Below are positions 8,783-17,193 of a stretch of DNA of 64,000 nt, piece after piece. The notes below the pieces were generated by a model. It ran no database searches. It saw only the letters and a list, made by a program, of their open reading frames with translations, and was not told the origin of the DNA. A program made the translations under genes and the position numbers. The DNA comes from Microthrixaceae bacterium (GTDB taxonomy: Bacteria; Actinomycetota; Acidimicrobiia; Acidimicrobiales; DATDAH01): positions 181,868 to 245,867 of the forward strand of contig JACJWK010000004.1 in assembly GCA_020637195.1 (NCBI GenBank), written 5' to 3'. How positions within the stretch are numbered: the stretch's first letter is position 1; each line of letters begins with the position of its first letter.

Positions 8783-9505
8783 ATGACTGCGGCCGTCGCG
8801 AGCGATGGGCGCACCGGGGGGTCGGGCCTGCCCGACGCAGCCGATCCCCGGGAGCCCCGGGACCGGATCCTCGCCGCCGCGCTCGCGGCGATCGGCGATC
8901 GTGGCGTGTCGGGCCTCACCCTCGACGACGTGGCCCGGCGCGCGGGGTGCGGGCGGGCCACCGTGTACCGGACCTTCCCGGGTGGTCGCGACGAGGTGGT
9001 CGGCCAGGCCGTGCGCCTCGAGCTGGACCGCTTCTCCGCCGAGGTGGGCGAGCGGCTCGACGCCGAGGCCGACCTGGCCGGCGTGCTCGCCGCCGCCCTG
9101 CACGCCACCGCCTGCTTCGCCGTGGGGAGCCGGCCGCTGCGCGCGGTGCTGGCCGAGGACCCGGGCGCCGTGCTCGCCCACGTCGCCTTCGACCGCAGCC
9201 CGGTCGTGTTCGCCGCCGCCCACGAGCTGCTCGCCCCCCGCCTCGCGGCCCACGTGGCCGAGGACCGCGTCGCGGAGCTGGCCGAGTGGGCCGCCCGGCT
9301 GGCGCTGTCGTACCTGGCCGTGCCCAACCCGGCCCTCGACCTCACGGATCCCGCGGTGGCCCGCCACCTCGTCACGACCTACGTGCTGCCCGGGCTGCGC
9401 GACGACCTGGCGCCGTCGGGCGTCTCGTCGCCCGCCCCGTCCCACGCCCCGTCCACCATCCTGCGGCTGACCGCCGCACCCGTCCCCCGCACCTCCAGGA
9501 GCTGA
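8783..9505 (+). CDS. TetR family transcriptional regulator (second of a pair)
   Basis: A 240-residue regulator with DNA-binding helices in LAAIGDRGVSGLTLDDVARR and AGCGRATVYRTFPGG (about residues 30-75). An upstream TTG at 8747 is in frame, but it lies before the operator, so the ATG at 8783, immediately after the inverted repeat, is the better start. The ferritin-like di-iron gene begins three bases after its stop, so the two form an operon. The C-terminal domain gives no clue to the ligand. Confidence 0.88.
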   Translation: MTAAVASDGRTGGSGLPDAADPREPRDRILAAALAAIGDRGVSGLTLDDVARRAGCGRATVYRTFPGGRDEVVGQAVRLELDRFSAEVGERLDAEADLAGVLAAALHATACFAVGSRPLRAVLAEDPGAVLAHVAFDRSPVVFAAAHELLAPRLAAHVAEDRVAELAEWAARLALSYLAVPNPALDLTDPAVARHLVTTYVLPGLRDDLAPSGVSSPAPSHAPSTILRLTAAPVPRTSRS

Positions 9506-9508
9506 ACC

Positions 9509-10654
9509 GTGTCCACCACCGACGACCTGTCGACCACCGAGGCCCTGATCGGCCGTGCCGACGTGAACGACCTCGAGGCCATCCTCGGCGTCACCAACAC
9601 CGACGTGAACGAGCTCGTCCACCACGTCAAGGACAACGCCGACTGCATCTTCACCTGGGACTACGAAAAGGGCCGGCGACCCGCCCTCAACAAGCTCTAC
9701 GAGAAGGCCAAGAGCGCCCAGTGGAACGGCGAGACGGACCTGCCGTGGGACACCGAGGTGGACCAGGAGGCGCTGGTGATGGCCAACGCCGAGGCCAACG
9801 CCAGCAGCATGTTCGCGGGCACCGTGGACTTGGCGGGCACCGTGTTCGAGCGGTGGGACGAGCAGCAGTGGATCCAGCTCGGGGTCGAGTCCCAGAACTG
9901 GATGCTCAGCCAGTTCATGCACGGTGAGCAGGGCGCGCTCGTGTGCACCGCCAAGATCGTCGAGACCGTCCCGTGGATCGACGCCAAGTACTACGCGTCG
10001 ACGCAGGTGATGGACGAGGCCCGCCACGTCGAGGTGTTCGCCAAGTACCTCGACGACAAGCTCTCGGGCCACTACCCGATCAACGCCCACCTCAAGATGC
10101 TCCTCGACGACATCATCGAGGACAGCCGCTGGGACATGACCTACCTCGGCATGCAGATCATGGTCGAGGGCCTCGCCCTGGCCGCCTTCGGCTTCATCCA
10201 CGCCATGACCCAGGAGCCCCTCCTCAAGCAGCTCCTGCGCTACGTGATGAGCGACGAGGCCCGCCACGTCGCCTTCGGCGTGCTCTCGCTGAAGGAGTAC
10301 TACGAGGGCCTCGACGCCGACGAGATCCGCGAGCGCCAGGAGTTCGCCTTCGAGGCGGCCGTCCGCATGCGCGACCGGCTCCTGCAGCAGGAGGTCTGGG
10401 AGCGCCTCGGGATCGACTCGAAGGAGGCGGTCCAGGCGGTCATGCTCTCGCCCGAGCGCCAGCTCTTCCAGCAGATGCTGTTCTCGAAGATCGTGCCCAA
10501 CTGCAAGAAGCTCGGCCTGCTCGACGCCGGCGACGGCTGGCTCCGCCAGAAGTTCGGCGAGATCGGGGTCATCCAGTTCGAGGACTGGACCGACACGGGC
10601 GACGAGTACGAGGCGTTCGCGCTGTCCGAGGAGGAGCTGCCCACCGCGTCCTGA
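9509..10654 (+). CDS. Ferritin-like di-iron protein
   Basis: A soluble 381-residue helical protein with two copies of an iron-binding ExxH helix, MDEARHVEVF (about 170) and SDEARHVAFG (about 250), plus glutamates in HGEQGALV and MVEGLALAAF that can complete a carboxylate-bridged di-iron site. This is the ferritin-like/ribonucleotide-reductase-R2-like fold. Relatives include N-oxygenases and hydroxylases, but the reaction here is not shown by sequence. An AGGAG ribosome site lies seven bases before the GTG start. It sits in an operon behind an apparently self-regulated TetR gene, suggesting induction by a small molecule that the enzyme handles. Confidence 0.8.
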   Translation: MSTTDDLSTTEALIGRADVNDLEAILGVTNTDVNELVHHVKDNADCIFTWDYEKGRRPALNKLYEKAKSAQWNGETDLPWDTEVDQEALVMANAEANASSMFAGTVDLAGTVFERWDEQQWIQLGVESQNWMLSQFMHGEQGALVCTAKIVETVPWIDAKYYASTQVMDEARHVEVFAKYLDDKLSGHYPINAHLKMLLDDIIEDSRWDMTYLGMQIMVEGLALAAFGFIHAMTQEPLLKQLLRYVMSDEARHVAFGVLSLKEYYEGLDADEIRERQEFAFEAAVRMRDRLLQQEVWERLGIDSKEAVQAVMLSPERQLFQQMLFSKIVPNCKKLGLLDAGDGWLRQKFGEIGVIQFEDWTDTGDEYEAFALSEEELPTAS

Positions 10655-10670
10655 GGCGCCCCGGCGCCTC
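10653..10670. terminator. Hairpin after the ferritin-like gene
   Basis: GAGGCGCC at 10653-10660 pairs with GGCGCCTC at 10663-10670 and overlaps the stop codon of the di-iron gene. It is a short, very stable hairpin without a T-run. Confidence 0.5.
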
Positions 10671-10741
10671 CCACCTCTCGTCGGCCTGCCCCGGTGTCGC
10701 AACCTCGCGGATGTGGACGCGGCCCCGGGGCAGGCGGCGGG

Positions 10742-10747
10742 TAACCT
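10742..10747 (+). promoter_or_regulatory. -10 element TAACCT of a leaderless promoter
   Basis: TAACCT is seven bases before the ATG at 10755. It supports that ATG over the upstream GTG at 10713, which would place the promoter inside the gene. Confidence 0.5.
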
Positions 10748-10754
10748 CGCCGCG

Positions 10755-11411
10755 ATGCCCGCCGCCGACCCGTCGCACGCGTCGGGCGGCGCCCACCCGT
10801 CGGCCCCGGGCACGCTGGTGCTCCACGGTCTGCGGCTGAAGGCCTTCCCCGAGACCGACGCCCTCGCGATCGCCGCCGGCCTGCCGGTCGCCACCGTCGC
10901 CCCGCTGCTCGACGAGCTGGCGGCCGCCGGGCACGTCCGACGGGTGGAGGGCCGGGTCCGTGGCTGGACCCTCACCGCCGAGGGGCGGCGCGAGGGCGAG
11001 CGCCGCCTCGCGGAGGAGCTCGACGCCTCCGGCGCCCGCGACGCCGTCCGGGCCGACTACGACGCGTTCGTGGCGCTGAACCCCGAGCTCCTCTCGCTGT
11101 GCACGGACTGGCAGGTGCGCGGCGAGGAGGTCAACGACCACACCGACGCCGGCTACGACCGCGCGGTCGTGGACCGGCTGGTCGACCTGCACGTGCGGGC
11201 TCGTCCGCTGCTCGCCGACCTCCGTGCCCATCTGGCCCGCTTCGCGAGCTACCCGGCGCGACTGCGCGCCGCGCTCGAGCGGGTCACCGAGGGCGAGCGG
11301 GAGTGGTTCACCAAGCCCACCATCGACTCGTACCACACGGTGTGGTTCGAGCTGCACGAGGACCTGCTGGCCACGCTCGGCCTCGAGCGGGCCAAGGAGA
11401 GCGAGACATGA
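10755..11411 (+). CDS. Winged-helix domain protein
   Basis: The 218-residue protein starts with a winged-helix fold (about 15-85: LKAFPETDALAIAAGLPVATV, then VRRVEGRVRGWTLTAEG) resembling MarR-type helices. A helical C-terminal domain follows with several charged and aromatic residues (CTDWQVRGEEVNDH, and TIDSYHTVWFELHEDLL). No enzyme motif is visible. It may be a transcriptional regulator. The final bases overlap the dapA start by ATGA, so it is co-expressed with dapA, rnj and perhaps regulates them; this is inference from position. Confidence 0.65.
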   Translation: MPAADPSHASGGAHPSAPGTLVLHGLRLKAFPETDALAIAAGLPVATVAPLLDELAAAGHVRRVEGRVRGWTLTAEGRREGERRLAEELDASGARDAVRADYDAFVALNPELLSLCTDWQVRGEEVNDHTDAGYDRAVVDRLVDLHVRARPLLADLRAHLARFASYPARLRAALERVTEGEREWFTKPTIDSYHTVWFELHEDLLATLGLERAKESET

Positions 11412-12295
11412 GCGCACCTTTCGGCGAGGTGGTGGTGGCCATGGTCACCCCCTTCGACGACGACCTCGCCCTCGACCTCGACGCCGCCGCCGCGCTGGCC
11501 TCGTGGCTCGTCGAGCAGGGGGCCGACGGCCTGGTGCTCGCGGGCACGACGGGCGAGGCCCCCACGCTCGGCGACGAGGAGAAGCTCGAGCTGTTCCGGG
11601 TCGTGCGGGGCGCGGTCGACGTGCCCCTGGTGGCCGGCACCGGCAGCTACGACACCGCGCACAGCGTCGAGCTGTCCCGGGCCGCGGCCGCCACCGGCGT
11701 CGACGGCATGCTCGTGGTGTGCCCCTACTACTCGAAGCCGTCGCAGGCGGGCATCGAGGCCCACTTCCGCGCCGTCGGGGCCGCCGCCGACCTCCCCTTC
11801 CTCGTCTACGACATCCCGGGTCGCTCCGCCCGCAAGATCGACACCGAGGTGCTGTTGCGCCTCGCCCACGAGGTCCCCACCATGGCCGGGGTGAAAGACG
11901 CTGCCGGCGACCCCGGCGGGTCGGCCCGACTCGTGGCGGAGGCGCCCGACGACTTCGCGCTCTACAGCGGCGACGATGCCCTCACCCTGCCGCTCCTCGC
12001 CGTCGGCGCGGTCGGGGTGATCGGCGTCGCCGCCCACTGGAGCGCCCGAGAGCACGCCGAGATGATCACGGCGTACCACGCGGGCGACCACGAGCGCGCC
12101 CGGCGGTGCAACGCCCGGCTGCTCGACTCCTACGACTACGAGGTGGCCCTGGGTGCGCCCCAGGCGGTGTGCGCCAAGGCGATGCTGCGCACGCTCGGGC
12201 TCGCGGTGGGCGACTGCCGCCTGCCGATCGGCCCCACCCCGGACGGCCTCGAAGACCTCGCCCGGGTGGTGCACCAGGGCCTGAAGGGAGCCTGA
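11408..12295 (+). CDS. dapA: 4-hydroxy-tetrahydrodipicolinate synthase
   Basis: DapA condenses pyruvate with aspartate semialdehyde, the first step of the diaminopimelate branch. The 295-residue TIM barrel shows GTTGEAPTL (residues about 45-53, pyruvate carboxylate binding), the catalytic tyrosine in VYDIPGRS (about 135), and the Schiff-base lysine in MAGVKDAAG (about 162). Length is normal. The start overlaps the upstream winged-helix gene, and RNase J follows after three bases, the common actinobacterial dapA-rnj order. Confidence 0.96.
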   Translation: MSAPFGEVVVAMVTPFDDDLALDLDAAAALASWLVEQGADGLVLAGTTGEAPTLGDEEKLELFRVVRGAVDVPLVAGTGSYDTAHSVELSRAAAATGVDGMLVVCPYYSKPSQAGIEAHFRAVGAAADLPFLVYDIPGRSARKIDTEVLLRLAHEVPTMAGVKDAAGDPGGSARLVAEAPDDFALYSGDDALTLPLLAVGAVGVIGVAAHWSAREHAEMITAYHAGDHERARRCNARLLDSYDYEVALGAPQAVCAKAMLRTLGLAVGDCRLPIGPTPDGLEDLARVVHQGLKGA

Positions 12296-12298
12296 CCC

Positions 12299-13963
12299 AT
12301 GCCTCGTCCCGTCACCATCACCTTCCTCGGGGGGCTCGGCGAGATCGGCCGCAACTGTGCGTGCATCGAGGTCGAGGGGCGCATCATGCTCCTCGACTGC
12401 GGTCTCATGTTCCCCGACGCGGACATGCTCGGGATCGATCTCGTCCTGCCCGACTTCACCTACCTGCGCGACAACGCCGACCGGATCGAGGGCTGCATCG
12501 CCACCCACGGCCACGAGGACCACGTCGGGGCGCTGTCGTACCTCTTGAGGGAGCTGTCGTTCCCCATCTACGGGTCGGCGCTGACCCTCGGGCTGGCCCG
12601 GGGCCGGATCGAGGAGGCCGGCCTGCTCGATCGCACCGAGCTCGTCCCGGTGCGCGACAACGAGCGGCGACAGGTCGGTCCGTTCGACCTCGAGTTCCTG
12701 CCCGTCACCCACTCGGTCCCGCACTCGTTCGCCACCGCGTTCCACACGCCGCAGGGAACCATCCTGCACTCGGGCGACTTCAAGCTGGACCTCACACCGG
12801 TCGACGGCCGGCGCACCGACCTCGCCCGCATCGGCGCCCTGGCCAGTGGCGACGGCATCCGGGTCCTGCTCTCGGACTCCACCAACGCCGACAGCCCCGG
12901 GCACTCCCGGTCCGAGTCGGAGGTGGGGGGTGTGCTCTACGACCTGTTCCACCGCCACGAGGGTCGCCGCATCATCACCGCCTGCTTCGCCAGCCACATC
13001 CACCGCATCCAACAGATCGCCGACGCGGCGGTGGCCTTCGGGCGCACCGTGGCCACCCTCGGCATGTCGATGAAGAAGAACGTCCGGATCGCGCGCGAGA
13101 TGGGGTTGCTCCACATCCCCGACCACGCCCTGCGCGACATCGAGGACGTGTCCGACCTCGACCCCGGCAAGGTCTGCATCATCTCCACCGGCTCGCAGGG
13201 CGAGCCGATGTCGGCGCTGGCGCTGATGGCCTCGAGCGACAGCCGTTGGCTGAAGATCACGGACCGGGACACGGTGATCCTCAGCTCGCACCCGATCCCC
13301 GGCAACGAGTTCAACGTGAACAAGGTGATCGAGGGCCTCGTGCGCCTCGGTGCCGAGGTGGTGCACTCGGGCCTCAACGACGTGCACGCCACGGGGCACG
13401 CCAAGCAGGAGGAGCTCAAGACCTACCTGTCCATCACCCGGCCCGAGTGGTTCGTGCCGGTCCACGGCGAGTACCTGCACCTCACCGCCCACGCCCGCCT
13501 CGCGCACACCATGGGCCTGCCCGAGGGCCGCATCGTCCAGTGCGAGGACGGTGACCAGCTCACGTTGTCCGACGAGGGCCTGGCGCTGACCGGCAGCGTG
13601 CCCGCCGGCTACCTGTACGTCGACGGCATCGTGGGCGACGTCGGCGACGGCGTCCTGCGCGACCGGCGGGTCCTCGCCGAGGAGGGCGTCGTGGTGGTCA
13701 TCGTCACCGTCGACTCGTCCTCGGGGGAGGTCATCACCGGGCCCGACGTGATCACCCGGGGCTGGGTCTACGCGCCCGAGGCCGACGACCTGCTCGACGA
13801 GGCCGCGGACGCGGTCGCCGACGCCATCCACAACGCCTTCGCCGAGGACAACCAGCACGACATCGAGTCGCTCCAGCGTGTCGTGCGCCGGGCCGCGGGC
13901 CGCTTCGTCAACGGCCGCACGAAGCGCCGGCCGATGATCGTCCCCGTCGTGCTCGAGGCCTGA
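12299..13963 (+). CDS. rnj: Ribonuclease J
   Basis: A 554-residue ribonuclease of the metallo-beta-lactamase/beta-CASP family with 5'-exo- and endonuclease activity in RNA maturation and decay. The metal-binding motif is THGHEDH near residue 66, HSGDFK is present near 158, and the beta-CASP signature GSQGEPMSALA is near 300. The HATGHAKQEEL motif (about 362) and HGEYLHL (about 387) complete the active site, and a C-terminal RNase J domain follows. Length matches mycobacterial RNase J. It is translated just after dapA. Confidence 0.96.
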   Translation: MPRPVTITFLGGLGEIGRNCACIEVEGRIMLLDCGLMFPDADMLGIDLVLPDFTYLRDNADRIEGCIATHGHEDHVGALSYLLRELSFPIYGSALTLGLARGRIEEAGLLDRTELVPVRDNERRQVGPFDLEFLPVTHSVPHSFATAFHTPQGTILHSGDFKLDLTPVDGRRTDLARIGALASGDGIRVLLSDSTNADSPGHSRSESEVGGVLYDLFHRHEGRRIITACFASHIHRIQQIADAAVAFGRTVATLGMSMKKNVRIAREMGLLHIPDHALRDIEDVSDLDPGKVCIISTGSQGEPMSALALMASSDSRWLKITDRDTVILSSHPIPGNEFNVNKVIEGLVRLGAEVVHSGLNDVHATGHAKQEELKTYLSITRPEWFVPVHGEYLHLTAHARLAHTMGLPEGRIVQCEDGDQLTLSDEGLALTGSVPAGYLYVDGIVGDVGDGVLRDRRVLAEEGVVVVIVTVDSSSGEVITGPDVITRGWVYAPEADDLLDEAADAVADAIHNAFAEDNQHDIESLQRVVRRAAGRFVNGRTKRRPMIVPVVLEA

Positions 13964-13978
13964 CGATCGGGTCGCCGG

Positions 13979-14908
13979 TCAGCGCCGACGAGGCGACCCG
14001 TCGCCGGTGCCGTGGGATGTCTGGCGCTCGGCCTCGGCGTTGAGCTCGGCACCGAGCAGCACGACGAAGGCCGTGAGGTACAGCCACAGCATCAGCACGA
14101 CCACCGCGCCGATGCTCCCGTAGGTGTCGTTGTAGCTCCCGAAGTTGTTCACGTAGACCGCGAACAGCACCGAGCCGATCACCCAGAGCAGGCCCGCGGT
14201 GAGCGACCCGGGCGTCACCCACGCCCAGCGGGGGCTGTGGCGGGCGGGCGCGAAGCGGTAGATCACCGCGAGGCCGCCCAGCATCACCGCGGCGAGCACC
14301 GGCCAGCGCAGGAGGCTGGCCGTGATGCGGCCGGCCGGCCCGAGCTGGTCGCCGAGGGCGGGGAGGGCCGTGATGGCGAACACGGTCGACACGACCAGCA
14401 GCACGGCGCCGACGGTGAAGGCGTAGGCCATCAGGCGGAGCTCGACGAAGCCGCGGTCCTCGGTGCGGTCGTAGGCGACGTTCACCGCCTCGACGAGCGC
14501 CTTCATCCCCTTCGACGCCGCCCAGAGCGCGAACAACACGCTGACGACGAGACCGAGGGTCAGGCTCGAGGCCGAGGTGTCGGCCACGCCCTCGAGCTGG
14601 GCGATGAGGACGCGGCGAACCTCGTCGGGGAGGCCGGCGGACAGGTCGTCGATCTGGCGGGCGACGTCGGCGGGGTTGGACACCAGGCCGTAGATCGACA
14701 GGAGCGCCACCATGGCGGGGAAGATGGCGAGCACGCTGTAGAACGCCACGCCTCCGGCCAGGACCGACACGTGGTCGTCGCGCACCTGGTCCTTCGTGCG
14801 GCGGGCGATCGCCTTCCACCCCTGGAGGGGGATGTCGGTGGGGGAGTCGGCGGCGTGGCCGGCGACGGTCGCGCTCCCCCCGCGGTCGCTGGTCGTCCCA
14901 AGTGCCAT
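13979..14908 (-). CDS. YihY/virulence factor BrkB family membrane protein
   Basis: A 309-residue polytopic membrane protein. The hallmark GGVAFYSVLAIFPAMVALLSIYG lies near residue 45 in two parts, followed by about six hydrophobic helices and the final signature NDTYGSIGAVVVLMLWLYL with GAELNAE. The family is conserved in bacteria but has no settled biochemical role. An ATG at 14908 was chosen; a GTG at 14917 is possible. The gene diverges from bioB, with only 30 bases between the two start codons. Confidence 0.85.
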   Translation of the reverse strand: MALGTTSDRGGSATVAGHAADSPTDIPLQGWKAIARRTKDQVRDDHVSVLAGGVAFYSVLAIFPAMVALLSIYGLVSNPADVARQIDDLSAGLPDEVRRVLIAQLEGVADTSASSLTLGLVVSVLFALWAASKGMKALVEAVNVAYDRTEDRGFVELRLMAYAFTVGAVLLVVSTVFAITALPALGDQLGPAGRITASLLRWPVLAAVMLGGLAVIYRFAPARHSPRWAWVTPGSLTAGLLWVIGSVLFAVYVNNFGSYNDTYGSIGAVVVLMLWLYLTAFVVLLGAELNAEAERQTSHGTGDGSPRRR

Positions 14909-14925
14909 GCGGGGCACCTACCCAC

Positions 14926-14931
14926 TACCGT
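14926..14931 (+). promoter_or_regulatory. -10 element TACCGT before bioB
   Basis: TACCGT lies seven bases before the bioB ATG, in the 30-base divergent region. It fits the leaderless TAnnnT pattern. No clear BirA-type operator was seen. Confidence 0.5.
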
Positions 14932-14938
14932 CGGGCCG

Positions 14939-15937
14939 ATGTCACGGGAACTCATCGCGGCCGCCGGCGCCGCACTGCTGGACGAGCGTCGCGAGCTGAA
15001 GGCCGAGGAGCTCGCCGCCCTGGCGGCGGTCCCCGACGCCGAGGTGCCCTCGCTCGCCGCGCTCGCGCACGAGGTGCGCCTGGCGTGGTGCGGTCCCGAG
15101 GTCGAGGTCGAGGGCATCCTGTCGGCCAAGACGGGCGGCTGCCCCGAGGACTGCCACTTCTGCAGCCAGTCCTCGCAGTTCCCCCTCCAGGTCCAGGCCA
15201 CGCCCTTCCTCGACACGGACGAGGTGCTCGCCGCGGCCCGGGAGACCGCGGCGTTGGGCGCGTCGGAGTTCTGCATCGTGTTGGCCGTGCGCGGTCCCGA
15301 CGAGCGCACGATGGGTCGGCTCCTCGAGCTGGTGCCGCTGGTGCGCGACCAGGTCGGGGTGAACGTCGCGGTCAGCGCCGGGATCCTCACCGACGACCAG
15401 GCCCGGCGCCTCGCCGAGGGCGGTGTGCACCGCTACAACCACAACCTCGAGACCGCGCGCTCGCACTTCCCCCGGATCGTGACCACCCACTCCTGGGAGG
15501 AGCGCTTCGACACGTGCCGCCTGGTGCGCCAGCACGGGATGGAGCTGTGCTGCGGCGTGCTGCTCGGCATGGGCGAGACCGACGAGCAGCGGCTCGAGCT
15601 GGTCGCGCAGCTGCGCGAGGTCGAGCCCGCCGAGGTGCCGATCAACTTCTTGAACCCGCGCCCCGGCACGCCCCTCGGTGACCGTCCCCTGGTCGAGCCC
15701 CTCGAGGCCATCCGCTGGATCGCCCTGTTCCGGCTGGGGCTGCCCTCGGTCATCCTGCGCTACGCCGGCGGCCGCGAGGTCACGCTGCGCGAGCTCCAGA
15801 CGCTCGGGATGACCTCGGGCATCAACGCGCTCATCGTCGGCAACTACCTCACCACCCTGGGGCGGTCTCCCGACGAGGACCTCCAGATGCTCGAGGACCT
15901 GCGCATGCCCATCGGGGCCCTCGGCAAGGTCCTGTAG
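14939..15937 (+). CDS. bioB: Biotin synthase
   Basis: BioB is a radical-SAM enzyme that inserts sulfur into dethiobiotin. The 332-residue protein has the [4Fe-4S] motif CPEDCHFCSQS near residue 68, and further motifs YNHNLET (about 165), INFLNPRPGTPL (about 235) and LRYAGGRE (about 275). The length fits the family. The small helper gene bsaP follows 65 bases later, as in mycobacteria. The rest of the biotin pathway is not in this window. Confidence 0.95.
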   Translation: MSRELIAAAGAALLDERRELKAEELAALAAVPDAEVPSLAALAHEVRLAWCGPEVEVEGILSAKTGGCPEDCHFCSQSSQFPLQVQATPFLDTDEVLAAARETAALGASEFCIVLAVRGPDERTMGRLLELVPLVRDQVGVNVAVSAGILTDDQARRLAEGGVHRYNHNLETARSHFPRIVTTHSWEERFDTCRLVRQHGMELCCGVLLGMGETDEQRLELVAQLREVEPAEVPINFLNPRPGTPLGDRPLVEPLEAIRWIALFRLGLPSVILRYAGGREVTLRELQTLGMTSGINALIVGNYLTTLGRSPDEDLQMLEDLRMPIGALGKVL

Positions 15938-15960
15938 GCGGCGGGTCCTGTAGGCGGCGG
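15929..15960. repeat. Tandem 16-bp duplication over the bioB stop
   Basis: The unit gtcctgtaggcggcgg occurs twice in direct succession (15929-15944 and 15945-15960) and repeats the stop codon of bioB. It looks like a simple slippage duplication. Confidence 0.8.
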
Positions 15961-16002
15961 GTCCCGACGACCTCCGGTCCCCCGGGCCACGCCGGGCGCG
16001 CC

Positions 16003-16191
16003 GTGACCGACGAGCCCTCCTCCTTCTGCACGGGCTGCGGCCGGTCCGTGGCCGACTGCGGCGGCGGGTGCGTCGGCGCCTACGAGGCGCCCCGCCACTG
16101 CCCGGTGTGCGGGCGGCGCCTGGCCGTGCAGGTGACGCCCACCGGCGTCGCCGCCCGCTGCCGCGACCACGGCTCCCTGGGTCCGGGCTGA
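16003..16191 (+). CDS. bsaP: Biotin synthase auxiliary protein
   Basis: A 62-residue protein with cysteines in FCTGCGRS, DCGGGC, and HCPVCGRRL followed by VQVTPTGVAARCRDHG. This pattern matches the actinobacterial protein encoded directly after bioB, described in mycobacteria as a small iron-sulfur protein required for biotin synthase activity, probably by rebuilding its auxiliary cluster. Position, size and cysteine pattern all agree. The GTG start at 16003 was chosen because it leaves the first cysteine pair intact. Confidence 0.85.
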   Translation: MTDEPSSFCTGCGRSVADCGGGCVGAYEAPRHCPVCGRRLAVQVTPTGVAARCRDHGSLGPG

Positions 16192-16309
16192 CCCGCCCGT
16201 CTGCCCGGGCCGCTCGGCCGCCGACGACGTTCCGGCGCCGGCGCCACCGGCGTGGGTGATGCCCTCCTGCGACCGGAAGGGCGGTGGTGCGGTCTGGTCC
16301 CCGGGTCGG

Positions 16310-17107
16310 TCAGGGGGTCCAGGTGAAGCGGGGCGGGCGCCGCTCGAGGAAGGCGGCGAGGCCCTCGGCCGCGTCGCCGGCCTCCGCGGACCGCGCCGAC
16401 CACCGCGCCTCGACGTCGGGCGCCACCGCGCCCGTCGCCGTGATGCTGGCCACCATCTCCTTGGTGGCGAGCTGGGTGAGCAGCGAGCGCTCGTCGGCGA
16501 GCTCGTGGGCGAGCGCCCGCACGCGGTCGCCGGCCTGGCCGGGCTCGTGCACCTCGTGGACGAGGCCGAGGTGCAGGGCCCGCTCGGCCCCGACCAGCTC
16601 GCCGCTGTACAGCAGGTGCTTGGCCGCCGCCGGCCCGATCACCGCGACGGCCCGCTCGAGCGCGAACGCGGGGTACACGATGCCGAGGCGGGCGGGGGTG
16701 ATGCCGAACCGGGCCGTCGACTCGGCGATGCGCAGATCGCACGAGATCGCGATCTCGGCGCCGCCGCCCACGCACGACCCCCGCACGTCGGCGATGGTGG
16801 GACGGGGGAACGCGGCGAGGGCGTCGTCGGCGGCCCGGTTCACGGCGTTGTACTCGGTGCGGTCGTCGAGGCTCGACAGCTCGGCGATGTCGGCGCCGGC
16901 GCAGAAGTGCTCGCCGGTGCCGCGCACCACGAGCACGCGCACCGTCGGATCCGCCCCGAGCTGCGCGCACACCGTGGCGATGCCCGACCACATGGCCTGG
17001 GTGACGGCGTTGCGCTTGGCGGGCCGGTTGAGCCACAGGGTGGCCACCGCCCCGTCGCGCGTGACCGCGAGGGGCTCGTCGGACGAGGGTGCGTCGGTCG
17101 GTGTCAC
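16310..17107 (-). CDS. Enoyl-CoA hydratase/isomerase family protein
   Basis: A crotonase-fold protein of 265 residues. The oxyanion-hole segment is HFCAGADIAEL near residue 68. The second oxyanion motif is in RGSCVGGGAEIAISCDLRI near 108-126, followed by ARFGITPARLGIVYPA. A clear glutamate pair of a standard hydratase is not fully evident, since the second position lies in GIVYPAFALE. The exact reaction is therefore uncertain; it could be a hydratase or an isomerase in fatty-acid or amino-acid breakdown. It is monocistronic. Confidence 0.8.
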   Translation of the reverse strand: MTPTDAPSSDEPLAVTRDGAVATLWLNRPAKRNAVTQAMWSGIATVCAQLGADPTVRVLVVRGTGEHFCAGADIAELSSLDDRTEYNAVNRAADDALAAFPRPTIADVRGSCVGGGAEIAISCDLRIAESTARFGITPARLGIVYPAFALERAVAVIGPAAAKHLLYSGELVGAERALHLGLVHEVHEPGQAGDRVRALAHELADERSLLTQLATKEMVASITATGAVAPDVEARWSARSAEAGDAAEGLAAFLERRPPRFTWTP

Positions 17108-17193
17108 CCCGCCATCTTGGTCCAGATCCCGAGGGTGCCCGCCCGATCCATCCGACTGTTGGTGATGTGGCTGGTGTTAGCGTTGTGGTCACT

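Noticed and set aside
16310..17107. Naphthoate synthase (MenB)
   Set aside because: The fold agrees, but the MenB-specific motifs were not seen and no menaquinone genes are adjacent.
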